DNA of 64,000 nt from NCBI GenBank assembly GCA_910584585.1, contig CAJUBP010000001.1, forward strand, positions 62,001 through 126,000. The letters run 5' to 3'. Made by a program: the position numbers and the translations under genes. The DNA is from an uncultured Lachnospiraceae bacterium (GTDB lineage: Bacteria; Bacillota; Clostridia; Lachnospirales; Lachnospiraceae). This document shows positions 46,815-56,107 of the stretch, in pieces (position 1 is the first letter of the stretch; each line of letters begins with the position of its first letter). The notes beneath the pieces are model-generated. The model did not search any database. It had not been told where the DNA came from and saw only the letters and a list, made by a program, of their open reading frames with translations.

Positions 46815-48494
46815 TTAGCCTATCAAAACTGTCTTCCCCTGAAAGGCAAATCCATAGCTGCGTATCCTCTCCTGAGGGATGCCTTTGGCCAGAAGGCCGG
46901 CGGCATAGTTCTTCTCCTTAATTTGGGCAAGGGCTGCCACTACCGTGTCCTTTAACTCTTTTTCATCCTCCGGATCCTGCACCTTAAATTCCAGAATAAT
47001 TGCGTCGTCTTCCTGTTTTCTTGGTTCCAGAACCACATCATACCTGCCGAAGCCGCTTTCCCGGTTCGATGTAAGGATATAACGATCGGCCAGTTCCACC
47101 ATCAACCCCAGAACAAACCCATGGTAAAAGCGTTCCGGCTCCGCTTCGGACGCTCTCGTTCCTGTGTCAAAATAACTGAATGTGGTCAGGGCAACTTTAT
47201 TCATATAGCGGTTCATCGCCTTCACATCTCCCAGAAGCAGCGCTTTGATAAAGTCATTGTAATAGTCATCCGCCCCTTCAAACCAGTCCAGGATCATATT
47301 CCCAAACATACTCCGCACTTCCCGGTTTGTCAGAGACAGGCGATACTGATAACGCCCCGGCTGATTTATGAATTCTCTCTGTACTACCTTCAGATATCCG
47401 GCAGCCAGCAAAAAACTCCAAATGGCGTCCTTTTTCAAAGACAACTGGCTGTACACAATCTGCTCATCCACCGCCGTCAGAATGCTTCCTCCCCGCAGCA
47501 ATGTCTCGAATTCCAGCTTTACATTTTTATTTCCTTCCCGTATCAAATTTCCGGCAAGGCTGTTGGAACTGGTATTGGCCCAGTAGGCCCCCACTTTTTT
47601 TTCAGCGAGATAATTGATCACTGACCAGGGATTGTAGATATCTGTCATGTTTCCAAAGGTAAAGCCGTCATACCATTTCTTCACTTCTCCTTTCCGGGCA
47701 GACAGGCCGTATTCGTCCAATGCCGCAAACACCTCTTCTTCTGTAAATCCAAAACATTTTTCATACTGTTCCGATGTGGTGGTGACCACTTTCAGATGAT
47801 TCAAATCAGAGAAAATAGATTCCTTGCTGATTCTGGTAATCCCCGTCAAAACAGCCCGTTCCATATAAGAATTTGTCTTAAAGCTGGAATTGAACATACT
47901 CCGGATAAACTCCGTCAGTTCCTGCCAGTACCCATGCATATAAGCCTCCTGCATAGGCGTATCATACTCATCCAGCAAAATAATCGCTTTTTTCCCATAG
48001 TAGCGGCTCAGATATTTGGCAAGATGATGAATTGCCATGGTGGCCTCCGTATCCTCCATGTCCACTGTGATCCGCCGGAAAAACGCCTGCTCCGCTTCTT
48101 CCAACAAGCCGCTTTTCAACAGGAATGCGTGATCTGAATAGAGATCTTCCAGCAGCTGGCATATTTTTCTCCGGGCATTATAGTAATTGGTTTCCTTTAC
48201 GTTCGCAAAGGAAAGGCTGATGACCGGATAAGTTCCCTGAAGTTCACGGTAGCTTTCGTCTTTCCAGACTGACAGCCCCTCAAACCATTCCCGCTTCCCG
48301 GCGTAGGAGACAGAGAAAAACTGCTCCAGCATACTCATATTCAAGGTTTTGCCGAACCTTCTGGGACGGGCGATTAATGTCACCAAATCTCCGCTTTCCC
48401 ACCATTCTCTGATGAATTCTGTTTTGTCTATATAAAAATAATTATTTTCTATCAAACGGCTGAAATCCTGATGGCCGATTCCCACTACCCGCAT
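46815..48494 (-). CDS. AAA-ATPase-like / PD-(D/E)XK protein, array gene D
   Basis: The product is 559 residues with blocks N1 (as in A and C), M2 (QREFINQPGRYQYRLSLT, shorter by a few residues) and C1. From NMTDIYNPW to near the end it matches gene F. The M2 segment replaces the ETGEWEREYELELT region of M1 with unrelated residues but keeps the same length and position. ATPase and nuclease motifs are intact. Confidence 0.85.
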   Translation of the reverse strand: MRVVGIGHQDFSRLIENNYFYIDKTEFIREWWESGDLVTLIARPRRFGKTLNMSMLEQFFSVSYAGKREWFEGLSVWKDESYRELQGTYPVISLSFANVKETNYYNARRKICQLLEDLYSDHAFLLKSGLLEEAEQAFFRRITVDMEDTEATMAIHHLAKYLSRYYGKKAIILLDEYDTPMQEAYMHGYWQELTEFIRSMFNSSFKTNSYMERAVLTGITRISKESIFSDLNHLKVVTTTSEQYEKCFGFTEEEVFAALDEYGLSARKGEVKKWYDGFTFGNMTDIYNPWSVINYLAEKKVGAYWANTSSNSLAGNLIREGNKNVKLEFETLLRGGSILTAVDEQIVYSQLSLKKDAIWSFLLAAGYLKVVQREFINQPGRYQYRLSLTNREVRSMFGNMILDWFEGADDYYNDFIKALLLGDVKAMNRYMNKVALTTFSYFDTGTRASEAEPERFYHGFVLGLMVELADRYILTSNRESGFGRYDVVLEPRKQEDDAIILEFKVQDPEDEKELKDTVVAALAQIKEKNYAAGLLAKGIPQERIRSYGFAFQGKTVLIG

Positions 48495-48647
48495 TGTTTG
48501 GCTCCTTTCCTGTTCTTTCTCCTAAAATAGATTTCTATGGGGTCCTTTGCGCGGCAGGCTGCGCATGATTCAGCACAGCTTCCGGATATTGCAATCCAGA
48601 CCATGGGGTCTTTTGCGCAACAGGCTGCGCATGAGGATAGTTTCACA

Positions 48648-50339
48648 TTAGCCTATCAGAACTGTCTTCCCCTGAAAAGCAAATCCATAGCTGCGTATCC
48701 GCTCCTGAAGGATACCTTTGGCCAGAAGGCCCGCGGCATAGTTCTTCTCCTTAATTTGGGCAAGGGCTGCCGCTACCGTGTCCTTTAACTCTTTTTCATC
48801 CTCCGGATCCTGCACCTTGAATTCCAGAATAATTGCGTCGTCTTCCTGTTTTCTTGGTTCCAGAACCACATCATACCTGCCGAAGCCGCTTTCCCGGTTC
48901 GATGTAAGGATATAACGATCGGCCAGTTCCACCATCAACCCCAGAACAAACCCATGGTAAAAGCGTTCCGGCTCCGCTTCGGACGCTCTCGTTCCTGTGT
49001 CAAAATAACTGAATGTGGTCAGGGCAACTTTATTCATATAGCGGTTCATTGCCTTCACATCTCCCAGAAGCAGCGCCTTGATAAAATCGTTATAATCAGA
49101 ATCCACGCCGGCAAACCAGTTCCGCACCATTCTGCGCAGCACCGTCCGCACTTCAAGATTTGTCAATTCCAATTCATATTCATTTTCCCATTCTCCGGTA
49201 TCATACTGACGGATATTAAGGTTTTTCACTTTCATATAACCGCTTGCCAACAGCAAACTCCAAATCGCTTTTTCACCATGATCCAGCATGCCGAATACTA
49301 TCTGCTCATCAATTATCTCGCAAATGGAAAAACCCTGCAGCAGATTTTCAAAAGCTTCTTTTACGCTCTTCGTGCTTTCCCGAACAAGTTTTCCAACCAG
49401 GCTGTTGGAACTGGTATTGGCCCAGTAGGCCCCCACTTTTTTTTCAGCGAGATAATTGAGCACTGACCAGGGATTGTAGATATCTGTCACGTTTCCAAAG
49501 GTAAAGCCGTCATACCATTTCTTCACTTCCCCTTTCCGGTCAGACAGGCCGAATTCATCCAGCGCCGAAAATACCTCTTCCTCTGTAAATCCAAAACAAT
49601 CTTCATACTGTTCCGATGTGGTCGTAACCACTTTCAGGTGATTCAAATCAGAAAAAATAGATTCTTTGCTGATTCTGGTAATCCCTGTCAAAATGGCCCG
49701 TTCCAGGCTGGGATTTGTCTTAAAGGTCGCGTTAAACAACGCCCGGATAAAAGAAACCATTTCTTCCCAATATCCATTCACATAGGCTTCCTGCATGGGG
49801 GTATCGTATTCATCCAACAGAATAATCACTCTTTTCCCATAATAACGGGTCAAAAATTCTGACAGCATCTGGAGGGACGCAGCGGCATCGCTGTCCTCCA
49901 TATTTGCCGATATATTCTGAAAGCTGTTCTTCTCATCTTCATTCAACAAATCCCCTTCCAGAAGAAAATCGCATCGATTATAAAAATCTTTGATCATCCT
50001 GCATATGCTCTTGCGCACCTGGTCAAAGGTTGTTTCTTTTACAGAGGCAAAGCTCAAAAACATCACCGGATATGTCCCCTGCAGGCTCCGGTATTCTTCC
50101 TGCCGCCAGATGGAGAGGCCTTCAAATAATTCTCCTCTGCCCGCGTACTTTACGGAGAAAAATTTCTCCAGCATACTCATATTCAGCGTCTTGCCAAAGC
50201 GGCGGGGACGGGTGATCAACGTTACAAGGTCATTGGATTCCCACCACTCCCGGATAAAATCTGTTTTGTCCACATAAAAGTTGTTGGTAAGTCTTACGGT
50301 TTCAAAGTCCTGATGGCCGAGGCCTGTTTTTCTTGGCAT
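48648..50339 (-). CDS. AAA-ATPase-like / PD-(D/E)XK protein, array gene E
   Basis: The product is 563 residues from the ATG at 50339, with the same AAAGGAGGGTGAA site as gene B. The blocks are N2, a third middle type M3 (LLQGFSICEIIDEQIVFGML, RQYDTGEWENEYELELT) and C1. M3 is found only here. One residue in the otherwise invariant tail differs (GILQERIRSYG instead of GIPQERIRSYG). Confidence 0.85.
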   Translation of the reverse strand: MPRKTGLGHQDFETVRLTNNFYVDKTDFIREWWESNDLVTLITRPRRFGKTLNMSMLEKFFSVKYAGRGELFEGLSIWRQEEYRSLQGTYPVMFLSFASVKETTFDQVRKSICRMIKDFYNRCDFLLEGDLLNEDEKNSFQNISANMEDSDAAASLQMLSEFLTRYYGKRVIILLDEYDTPMQEAYVNGYWEEMVSFIRALFNATFKTNPSLERAILTGITRISKESIFSDLNHLKVVTTTSEQYEDCFGFTEEEVFSALDEFGLSDRKGEVKKWYDGFTFGNVTDIYNPWSVLNYLAEKKVGAYWANTSSNSLVGKLVRESTKSVKEAFENLLQGFSICEIIDEQIVFGMLDHGEKAIWSLLLASGYMKVKNLNIRQYDTGEWENEYELELTNLEVRTVLRRMVRNWFAGVDSDYNDFIKALLLGDVKAMNRYMNKVALTTFSYFDTGTRASEAEPERFYHGFVLGLMVELADRYILTSNRESGFGRYDVVLEPRKQEDDAIILEFKVQDPEDEKELKDTVAAALAQIKEKNYAAGLLAKGILQERIRSYGFAFQGKTVLIG

Positions 50340-50377
50340 GAAGTTCACCCTCCTTTCTCTCAAAATTCCCTGTGTCA

Positions 50378-52063
50378 TCAGTCCCCTATGAAAACGGTCT
50401 TACCCTGAAAGGCAAATCCATAGCTGCGTATCCGCTCCTGAGAGATGCCTTTGGCCAGAAGGCCGGCGGCGTAGTTCTTCTCCTTAATTTGGGCAAGGGC
50501 TGCCGCTACCGTGTCCTTTAACTCTTTTTCATCCTCCGGATCCTGCACCTTGAATTCCAGAATAATTGCGTCGTCTTCCTGTTTTCTTGGTTCCAGAACC
50601 ACATCATACCTGCCGAAGCCGCTTTCCCGGTTCGATGTAAGGATATAACGATCGGCCAGTTCCACCATCAACCCCAGAACAAACCCATGGTAAAAGCGTT
50701 CCGGCTCCGCTTCGGACGCTCTCGTTCCTGTGTCAAAATAACTGAATGTGGTCAGGGCAACTTTATTCATATAGCGGTTCATCGCCTTCACATCTCCCAG
50801 AAGCAGCGCTTTGATAAAGTCATTGTAATAGTCATCCGCCCCTTCAAACCAGTCCAGGATCATATTCCCAAACATACTCCGCACTTCCCGGTTTGTCAGA
50901 GACAGGCGATACTGATAACGCCCCGGCTGATTTATGAATTCTCTCTGTACTACCTTCAGATATCCGGCAGCCAGCAAAAAACTCCAAATGGCGTCCTTTT
51001 TCAAAGACAACTGGCTGTACACAATCTGCTCATCCACCGCCGTCAGAATGCTTCCTCCCCGCAGCAATGTCTCGAATTCCAGCTTTACATTTTTATTTCC
51101 TTCCCGTATCAAATTTCCGGCAAGGCTGTTGGAACTGGTATTGGCCCAGTAGGCCCCCACTTTTTTTTCAGCGAGATAATTGATCACTGACCAGGGATTG
51201 TAGATATCTGTCATGTTTCCAAAGGTAAAGCCGTCATACCATTTCTTTACCTCTTCTTTCCGATCAGAGAGGCCAAATTCCTCCAAAGCAGAAAACACTT
51301 CTTCTTCCGTAAATCCAAAGAAACATTCATATTTCTCTACTGTAGTTGTCACAACCTCAAGATGATTCAAATCAGAAAAAATGGATTCTTTGCTGATTCT
51401 GGTAATCCCTATCAAAATGGCCCGCTCCAGGCTGGGATTTGTCTTAAAGGTCGCATTAAACAAGGCCCGGATAAAAGAAACCATTTCTTCCCAATATCCA
51501 TTCACATAGGCTTCCTGCATAGGGGTGTCATATTCATCCAACAGAATAATCACTCTTTTCCCATAATATCGGGACAGAAATTCTGACAGCATCCGAAGCG
51601 ACACAGCGGCAGCGTTATCCTCCATATCTGCCGATATATTCTGAAAGCTGCGCTTTTCATCTTCATTTAGCAAATCCCCTTCCAGAAGAAAATCGCATCG
51701 ATTATAAAATTCTTTGATCATCCTGCATATGCTCTTGCGCACCTGGTCAAAGGTTGTTTCTTTTACAGAGGCAAAGCTCAAAAACATCACCGGATATGTC
51801 CCCTGCAGGCTCCGGTATTCTTCCTGCCGCCAGATGGAGAGGCCTTCAAATAATTCTCCTCTGCCCGCGTACTTTACGGAGAAAAATTTCTCCAGCATAC
51901 TCATGTTCAGCGTCTTGCCAAAGCGGCGGGGACGGGTGATCAGCGTTACAAGGTCATTGGATTCCCACCATTCCCGGATGAAATCTGTTTTGTCTACATA
52001 AAAATTGTTGGTAAGTCTTACGGTTTCAAAATCCTGATGGCCGAGGCCTGTTTTTCTTGGCAT
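50378..52063 (-). CDS. AAA-ATPase-like / PD-(D/E)XK protein, array gene F (first in transcription)
   Basis: The product is 561 residues from the ATG at 52063 (AGGAAGGTGAAACTC upstream). The blocks are N2, M2 and C1. The N-terminal half is close to genes B and E, the C-terminal half to gene D. It is preceded by a truncated Uma2 gene whose 3' end shares the TTTGTAATCCGAAA leader word with this gene, so the array appears to have been joined into Uma2. Confidence 0.85.
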   Translation of the reverse strand: MPRKTGLGHQDFETVRLTNNFYVDKTDFIREWWESNDLVTLITRPRRFGKTLNMSMLEKFFSVKYAGRGELFEGLSIWRQEEYRSLQGTYPVMFLSFASVKETTFDQVRKSICRMIKEFYNRCDFLLEGDLLNEDEKRSFQNISADMEDNAAAVSLRMLSEFLSRYYGKRVIILLDEYDTPMQEAYVNGYWEEMVSFIRALFNATFKTNPSLERAILIGITRISKESIFSDLNHLEVVTTTVEKYECFFGFTEEEVFSALEEFGLSDRKEEVKKWYDGFTFGNMTDIYNPWSVINYLAEKKVGAYWANTSSNSLAGNLIREGNKNVKLEFETLLRGGSILTAVDEQIVYSQLSLKKDAIWSFLLAAGYLKVVQREFINQPGRYQYRLSLTNREVRSMFGNMILDWFEGADDYYNDFIKALLLGDVKAMNRYMNKVALTTFSYFDTGTRASEAEPERFYHGFVLGLMVELADRYILTSNRESGFGRYDVVLEPRKQEDDAIILEFKVQDPEDEKELKDTVAAALAQIKEKNYAAGLLAKGISQERIRSYGFAFQGKTVFIGD

Positions 52064-52162
52064 GAGTTTCACCTTCCTTTCGGATTACAAATTGTAGGGG
52101 AAATTTCATTTCACCGCAAGATTCATCTGCGCTGCGTTCACCCTCTTTTCGGATTACAAATT

Positions 52163-52567
52163 CTACAAGGAGCCGGCAGCGCAGTATTTGAACAGTTTTG
52201 TATAATAGTCCATCCGCCTGCTGGCCGGCGATACGATTTCAAGCATCCAGTCAGGAGCGCCCAGGCAGCCTTTGTCTGTGAGTTTGGCAGGATCACAAAT
52301 CACGGAAATATCTGGTTCCACATAGTTTTTGTCATCTTTGTGCAGAAAAACGGCAAACGGGGCAAAAAACGCTTCACAGGAACCGCCCTTTGACTTGATA
52401 TAGGAATTTATGACAGAAAACAGTTCCCGGGCAATTGTTTAATGCCTGCGGCTGGGCGGCGCCATATTGTAGATTTGCCCGTCTATCAGTTCGGCTCTGC
52501 TGCCTTCTGGCAGATTGTAGATGTCGTCAATGGCGTAGTGTTTTTCTTGCGCTAATGCTGGGGGCAT
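52163..52567 (-). pseudogene. Uma2-family (DUF820) nuclease, broken by a stop codon and truncated
   Basis: The ATG at 52567 starts MPPALAQEKHYAIDDIYNLP, then RAELIDGQIYNMAPPSRRH and an in-frame TAA at 52440. The same frame continues TIARELFSVINSYIKSKGGS, FAVFLHKDDKNYVEPDISVI and LGAPDWMLEIVSPASRRMDY, clear Uma2 motifs including the PDI and LEIVSP active-site strands. It ends at 52163, about 50 residues short of the family length. One Gln-to-stop change explains the break. Confidence 0.85.
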
Positions 52568-52738
52568 GGTATCACTTCCTTTGGTAGGTATGATATGGGT
52601 ATACTTTCTCTTGGAATTGTAAATTAATATCATGCCAAGCCCGCCAGATGGCGGGCTGAGTATGTGATTGGCCTTCTCTTAAATCACAGTTTCTTCTGTT
52701 TACAGTATAATAAAATACGGGGGATAATACAAATGATT
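52568..52738. other. short intergenic region
   Basis: It contains a GCCCGCCAGATGGCGGGC hairpin (about 52638-52656), which may end transcription from the sugar genes before the array. Confidence 0.5.
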
Positions 52739-53437
52739 TCAGAATATTTTTTTCATAAGAATTTCTGCGATGGCAAAGTCAAATTCATCGTCGATGTCTA
52801 TGGAATGTTCTTTGGACATGATGTAAGCGTAGCCATTCTCTCCATATAGATTTCCATATTCTAATAAAAATTGTGCCTTTAAAATATAAATTGCTCCATT
52901 CAGGCGATAATACTCAGAAAGCTTCTGCCGCGGCCCGTTTACTTCCTCCCGAATAAAACCTTTCAGACAGTGATCCTCCGGTAAAGTGTTGCTCCATAAA
53001 GGAGAATGTTCCATCTCACATACTCCAACGACGCTGTCCGCCTGCTTATCCTGAAAAAGCCGAAAAGCCTTCTGAACATCTCTCCAATCTCTTAACGGAG
53101 ATGTGGGCTGCAATACTGTGATTGTATCAAAATCTTTTCCCAGATTCCGATACTCTCTTAATACAAATCTCATAGCATCCCACGTAGTGGCCAGATCAGA
53201 AGAAAGTTCCTTATTTCTTAAAAAAGGCACTTCCGCTCCATACTCTCTTGCTATTTCTGCATACCGCACGCTATCCGTAGAAACATGAATGCAGTCATAC
53301 AGGTTCGATTTCTGCGCTGCTTCTATGGCATAAGCCATCAATGGTTTCCCATTTATCTCTCTTATATTTTTATCTTTTAGGCCCTTTGAACCGCTTCTTG
53401 CAGGAATCACTGCTATATTTCTCATCTTCATTCCCAT
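52739..53437 (-). CDS. legF: CMP-nonulosonic acid cytidylyltransferase (NeuA/LegF)
   Basis: The product is 232 residues. The signature IPARSGSKGLKDKNI binds CTP, followed by ISTDS-like HVSTDSVRYAEIA, VLQPTSPLRDWRDV and a C-terminal IDIDDEFDFAIAE metal site. It activates the nonulosonic acid to its CMP form for transfer. The ATG at 53437 is used here; the ATG two codons later has equally good AAGGATGGG spacing. Directly follows legG with a 2-bp gap. Confidence 0.88.
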   Translation of the reverse strand: MGMKMRNIAVIPARSGSKGLKDKNIREINGKPLMAYAIEAAQKSNLYDCIHVSTDSVRYAEIAREYGAEVPFLRNKELSSDLATTWDAMRFVLREYRNLGKDFDTITVLQPTSPLRDWRDVQKAFRLFQDKQADSVVGVCEMEHSPLWSNTLPEDHCLKGFIREEVNGPRQKLSEYYRLNGAIYILKAQFLLEYGNLYGENGYAYIMSKEHSIDIDDEFDFAIAEILMKKIF

Positions 53438-53439
53438 CC

Positions 53440-54597
53440 TTAATATGGTATGTCAAAAAACTGCTTTTTCAAATTCATTTTATCTTTTTCCAGAAACTCC
53501 TTAATTATCCGGACAATTTGATCGGAAGTATTTCCAGTTCCATAGGGACTTTGATATTCTCCCGGTTCCATATGCATTGCCAGTTCCATTGCAGTCAGAA
53601 TAGATTGACACTCCGGCTCACAGGATATTACACTGTCCGCCATAATTCTTCCCTTCTGTCTGTCTCCGATATTGACAGTGGGAATTCCCAGAGAAGGCGC
53701 TTCAATAATTCCGCTGGAAGAATTGCCCAATACAAATCTGGCATATTTTACGGTGCTTAAATAACGTTTCATGCCCAAAGAGGATACCAGCTTCATGTTG
53801 GAATATTTTACGGTTTCCCTTTCCATAAATTCATTAATCAGGGCTCCGCCTGCATCTGCATTGGCTTTTGTAATCAGATAAAACAACTCTGTTTTTCGCT
53901 GCATTGCAAGAAATAATTCTCGTACCTGCCTCTCTGCAGTTCCAGGTTCCATTGTCACAGGATGAAACGTCACCACAGCGTAATCTTTTTCCGCCGGAAA
54001 ATTTACGTTTTCTCCCAGTGTTTTTCTATCCAATAATTCTTCTTTTAATATATTCTCCACACCTAACGCACCCACATAGAATACTCGTTCCGGTTCTTCT
54101 CCCATTTGGATAATTCTTCTTCTATATTCTTCTGCAGAAGCAAAATGCAGATAACTCATTTTGGTTATAGCATGGCGTACATTATCGTCTATGGCCCCCT
54201 GGGTCAACTCACCGCCATGCAGATGGGCAATGGGAACATGAGCATTCATTGCTGCTGCGCAAATGGCCAGGATTTCTGTTCTGTCACCTAAAACAATTAA
54301 TAAATCAGGCTTTTCCTCCTGAAAATACTTTCCAAATTCCATTAAAGCATTTGCCATAATCAGGGAAATGTCATAATCTGTGTTGCCCTCTGTGTTGATG
54401 GGAACTTTTCTGTAGATTTCAATTCCATCTTCCTCTGCTTCCTGATAGGTGTTGCCTAGCTTTTCCACTAAATGTGAGCCGGTGAGGATTAGCTGGGTTT
54501 GGAAGCTGGAAGTGTGCTTTAGTTTTAGGATTAGTGGTTTTAGGATTCCGTATTCTGCTCTGGTGGATGAGATTATGGTGATTTTCTTTTCTATCAT
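53440..54597 (-). CDS. legG: UDP-N-acetyl (or diacetamido sugar) 2-epimerase, hydrolysing (NeuC/LegG)
   Basis: The product is 385 residues. ISSTRAEYGILKPLI starts the GT-B-like fold; LIVLGDRTEILAICAAAM, IAHLHGGELTQGAIDDNVRH and LGNSSSGIIEAPSLG are diagnostic of the hydrolysing 2-epimerases. It removes the nucleotide and inverts C2 to give the mannosamine-type precursor for LegI. Substrate choice (legionaminate versus sialate) cannot be read from sequence, but LegB and PtmE nearby favour legionaminate. Confidence 0.87.
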   Translation of the reverse strand: MIEKKITIISSTRAEYGILKPLILKLKHTSSFQTQLILTGSHLVEKLGNTYQEAEEDGIEIYRKVPINTEGNTDYDISLIMANALMEFGKYFQEEKPDLLIVLGDRTEILAICAAAMNAHVPIAHLHGGELTQGAIDDNVRHAITKMSYLHFASAEEYRRRIIQMGEEPERVFYVGALGVENILKEELLDRKTLGENVNFPAEKDYAVVTFHPVTMEPGTAERQVRELFLAMQRKTELFYLITKANADAGGALINEFMERETVKYSNMKLVSSLGMKRYLSTVKYARFVLGNSSSGIIEAPSLGIPTVNIGDRQKGRIMADSVISCEPECQSILTAMELAMHMEPGEYQSPYGTGNTSDQIVRIIKEFLEKDKMNLKKQFFDIPY

Positions 54598-54694
54598 GTT
54601 GTTTTAATTCCTTGTAACTAATAGATTTTTACAATTGATATTTCCCTTTGCCCAATTTATTATCCGAATAAATGCTGCAATTAGAATAATATGC

Positions 54695-55393
54695 TTAGTC
54701 TTTTGATTTTTTCATGTATTCTCTTGTCTTCCCACCTAAATTAAATATCATGTCCAATATAGTAACTGCATGTACAAATCCTCCATGCAATTGAGAATAT
54801 TCTGGATACCCCGAATAGTCCATATAGGTTAATACAATATTCTCGGCATCAAATTGCTCTTTGACAATATAATCAGAAGCCGTCGGACCCGTTAGATATT
54901 CACTCGCCCCGATCTGTTTACAGATATTCACCAACTTCTCTGTTTTCCCCTCCCCAAGCATATATTCAGAAGACCAGGAAAACTTAGTCCTTATTTTTAA
55001 AATATCACAAATTCCTTTTAAAAATATATAATTTATTTTACTCAAATACTTTTCATTATTACATAGTTTATACATTTCTTTAATTCTTTCAGCATACTCT
55101 TCGTAACAAGCCGCTTTTGCATAATTACATTGTAATGCTCTCCAATGCTCTTTCGTCCACTCTGAAGAAAGAACCTCCGTTTCCATAATTTTTTGTTCAA
55201 ATTTCCCTTTTGTAATTACTGGAATAGTCAACCATTGTGTTCCAACGCATGTTTTAATAATATTTCGATTCCTCCAGTCCCTCTTTGTAAACTGCATATC
55301 ATCATACAGTACAAACTCATCCACCATATTAATTATATCAAAGTATCCCTTCCAAGGTATATAATTTGATTGTAATATAGCAACCTTTTTCAC
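54695..55393 (-). CDS. WbqC-like family protein
   Basis: The product is 232 residues. It opens VAILQSNYIPWKGYFDIINM and FVLYDDMQFTKRDWRNRN, typical of the WbqC family found in O-antigen and flagellar glycosylation loci, with a C-terminal LTYMDYSGYPEYSQLHGGF. Its biochemical role is not settled (acyl or amino group modification has been suggested). GGAGG precedes the ATG. Confidence 0.85.
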   Translation of the reverse strand: MKKVAILQSNYIPWKGYFDIINMVDEFVLYDDMQFTKRDWRNRNIIKTCVGTQWLTIPVITKGKFEQKIMETEVLSSEWTKEHWRALQCNYAKAACYEEYAERIKEMYKLCNNEKYLSKINYIFLKGICDILKIRTKFSWSSEYMLGEGKTEKLVNICKQIGASEYLTGPTASDYIVKEQFDAENIVLTYMDYSGYPEYSQLHGGFVHAVTILDMIFNLGGKTREYMKKSKD

Positions 55394-55422
55394 AATACAT
55401 CCTCCTTTTTCTCTTTTACCTC

Positions 55423-56079
55423 CTACACTTCCGGATAATAATTTACTTTACGATAATCGGCCCCTAAAATTACAACCTTATTATTTTGAATTACCAAACG
55501 GTTTTCTAATAATACTTTAAAAATAGAATAAAACATATCTACTATAGGATGCAATAATACCTCATAATTATTCTCACCAAAATTCGAAACATGCATTGCT
55601 GACTGCATAATTACCATTCCGGTATCCATTCCCTCATCAACAAAAAAAGCCGAATTTCCTACAATGATTTCTCCTTTTCCTATTGCCTGATCAATAGCAT
55701 TCATTCCGGTATAAGATGGGAGTAAACTTGGATGAAAGCAAATTAATTTATTTTTATAATATTCTAATATCTCCCCCGACAATAAATGATGACCAAATAA
55801 AAACATATAATCAATTTGATTTTTTTGCAAAACCTTTAATATTTCATCAGATAACCTCCGATTTTTAGTTTTCCTGTCCAATCCTTTTCCTTCATTCTCA
55901 TAATTATATACAATATAAGTAATCCCCCTCCCTTTACAAACTTTCTGTATGTTTTCTTCGCCCCTGTGATCGTCTGAAAATACAAATTGAACATACTTAC
56001 AAATATTATCTGCCCTTTCATCGGTTAAGATCTCACACAATCGCCTTGCCGTCCCTGATATATAAAATGCTATTTTCAT
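55423..56079 (-). CDS. sugar N-formyltransferase-like protein
   Basis: The product is 218 residues, the formyl_trans_N fold. HPSLLPSYTGMNAIDQAI is the substrate and folate loop, and FVDEGMDTGMVIMQ carries the catalytic region with Asp. It is shorter than typical sugar formyltransferases (about 250-300) and has no C-terminal extra domain. Its neighbour is a WecE-like aminotransferase, so it probably formylates a 4-amino-4,6-dideoxy sugar nucleotide with formyl-tetrahydrofolate. Confidence 0.75.
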   Translation of the reverse strand: MKIAFYISGTARRLCEILTDERADNICKYVQFVFSDDHRGEENIQKVCKGRGITYIVYNYENEGKGLDRKTKNRRLSDEILKVLQKNQIDYMFLFGHHLLSGEILEYYKNKLICFHPSLLPSYTGMNAIDQAIGKGEIIVGNSAFFVDEGMDTGMVIMQSAMHVSNFGENNYEVLLHPIVDMFYSIFKVLLENRLVIQNNKVVILGADYRKVNYYPEV

Positions 56080-56107
56080 ATCCGAATCCTTTTACCTTTA
56101 CTCTTTA

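Noticed and set aside
44930..50378. Apparent overlaps between array genes B/C and E/F
   Set aside because: The first 13 codons of those frames lie before the AAAGGAGGGTGAA site; the supported ATG starts leave gaps of about 38 bp.
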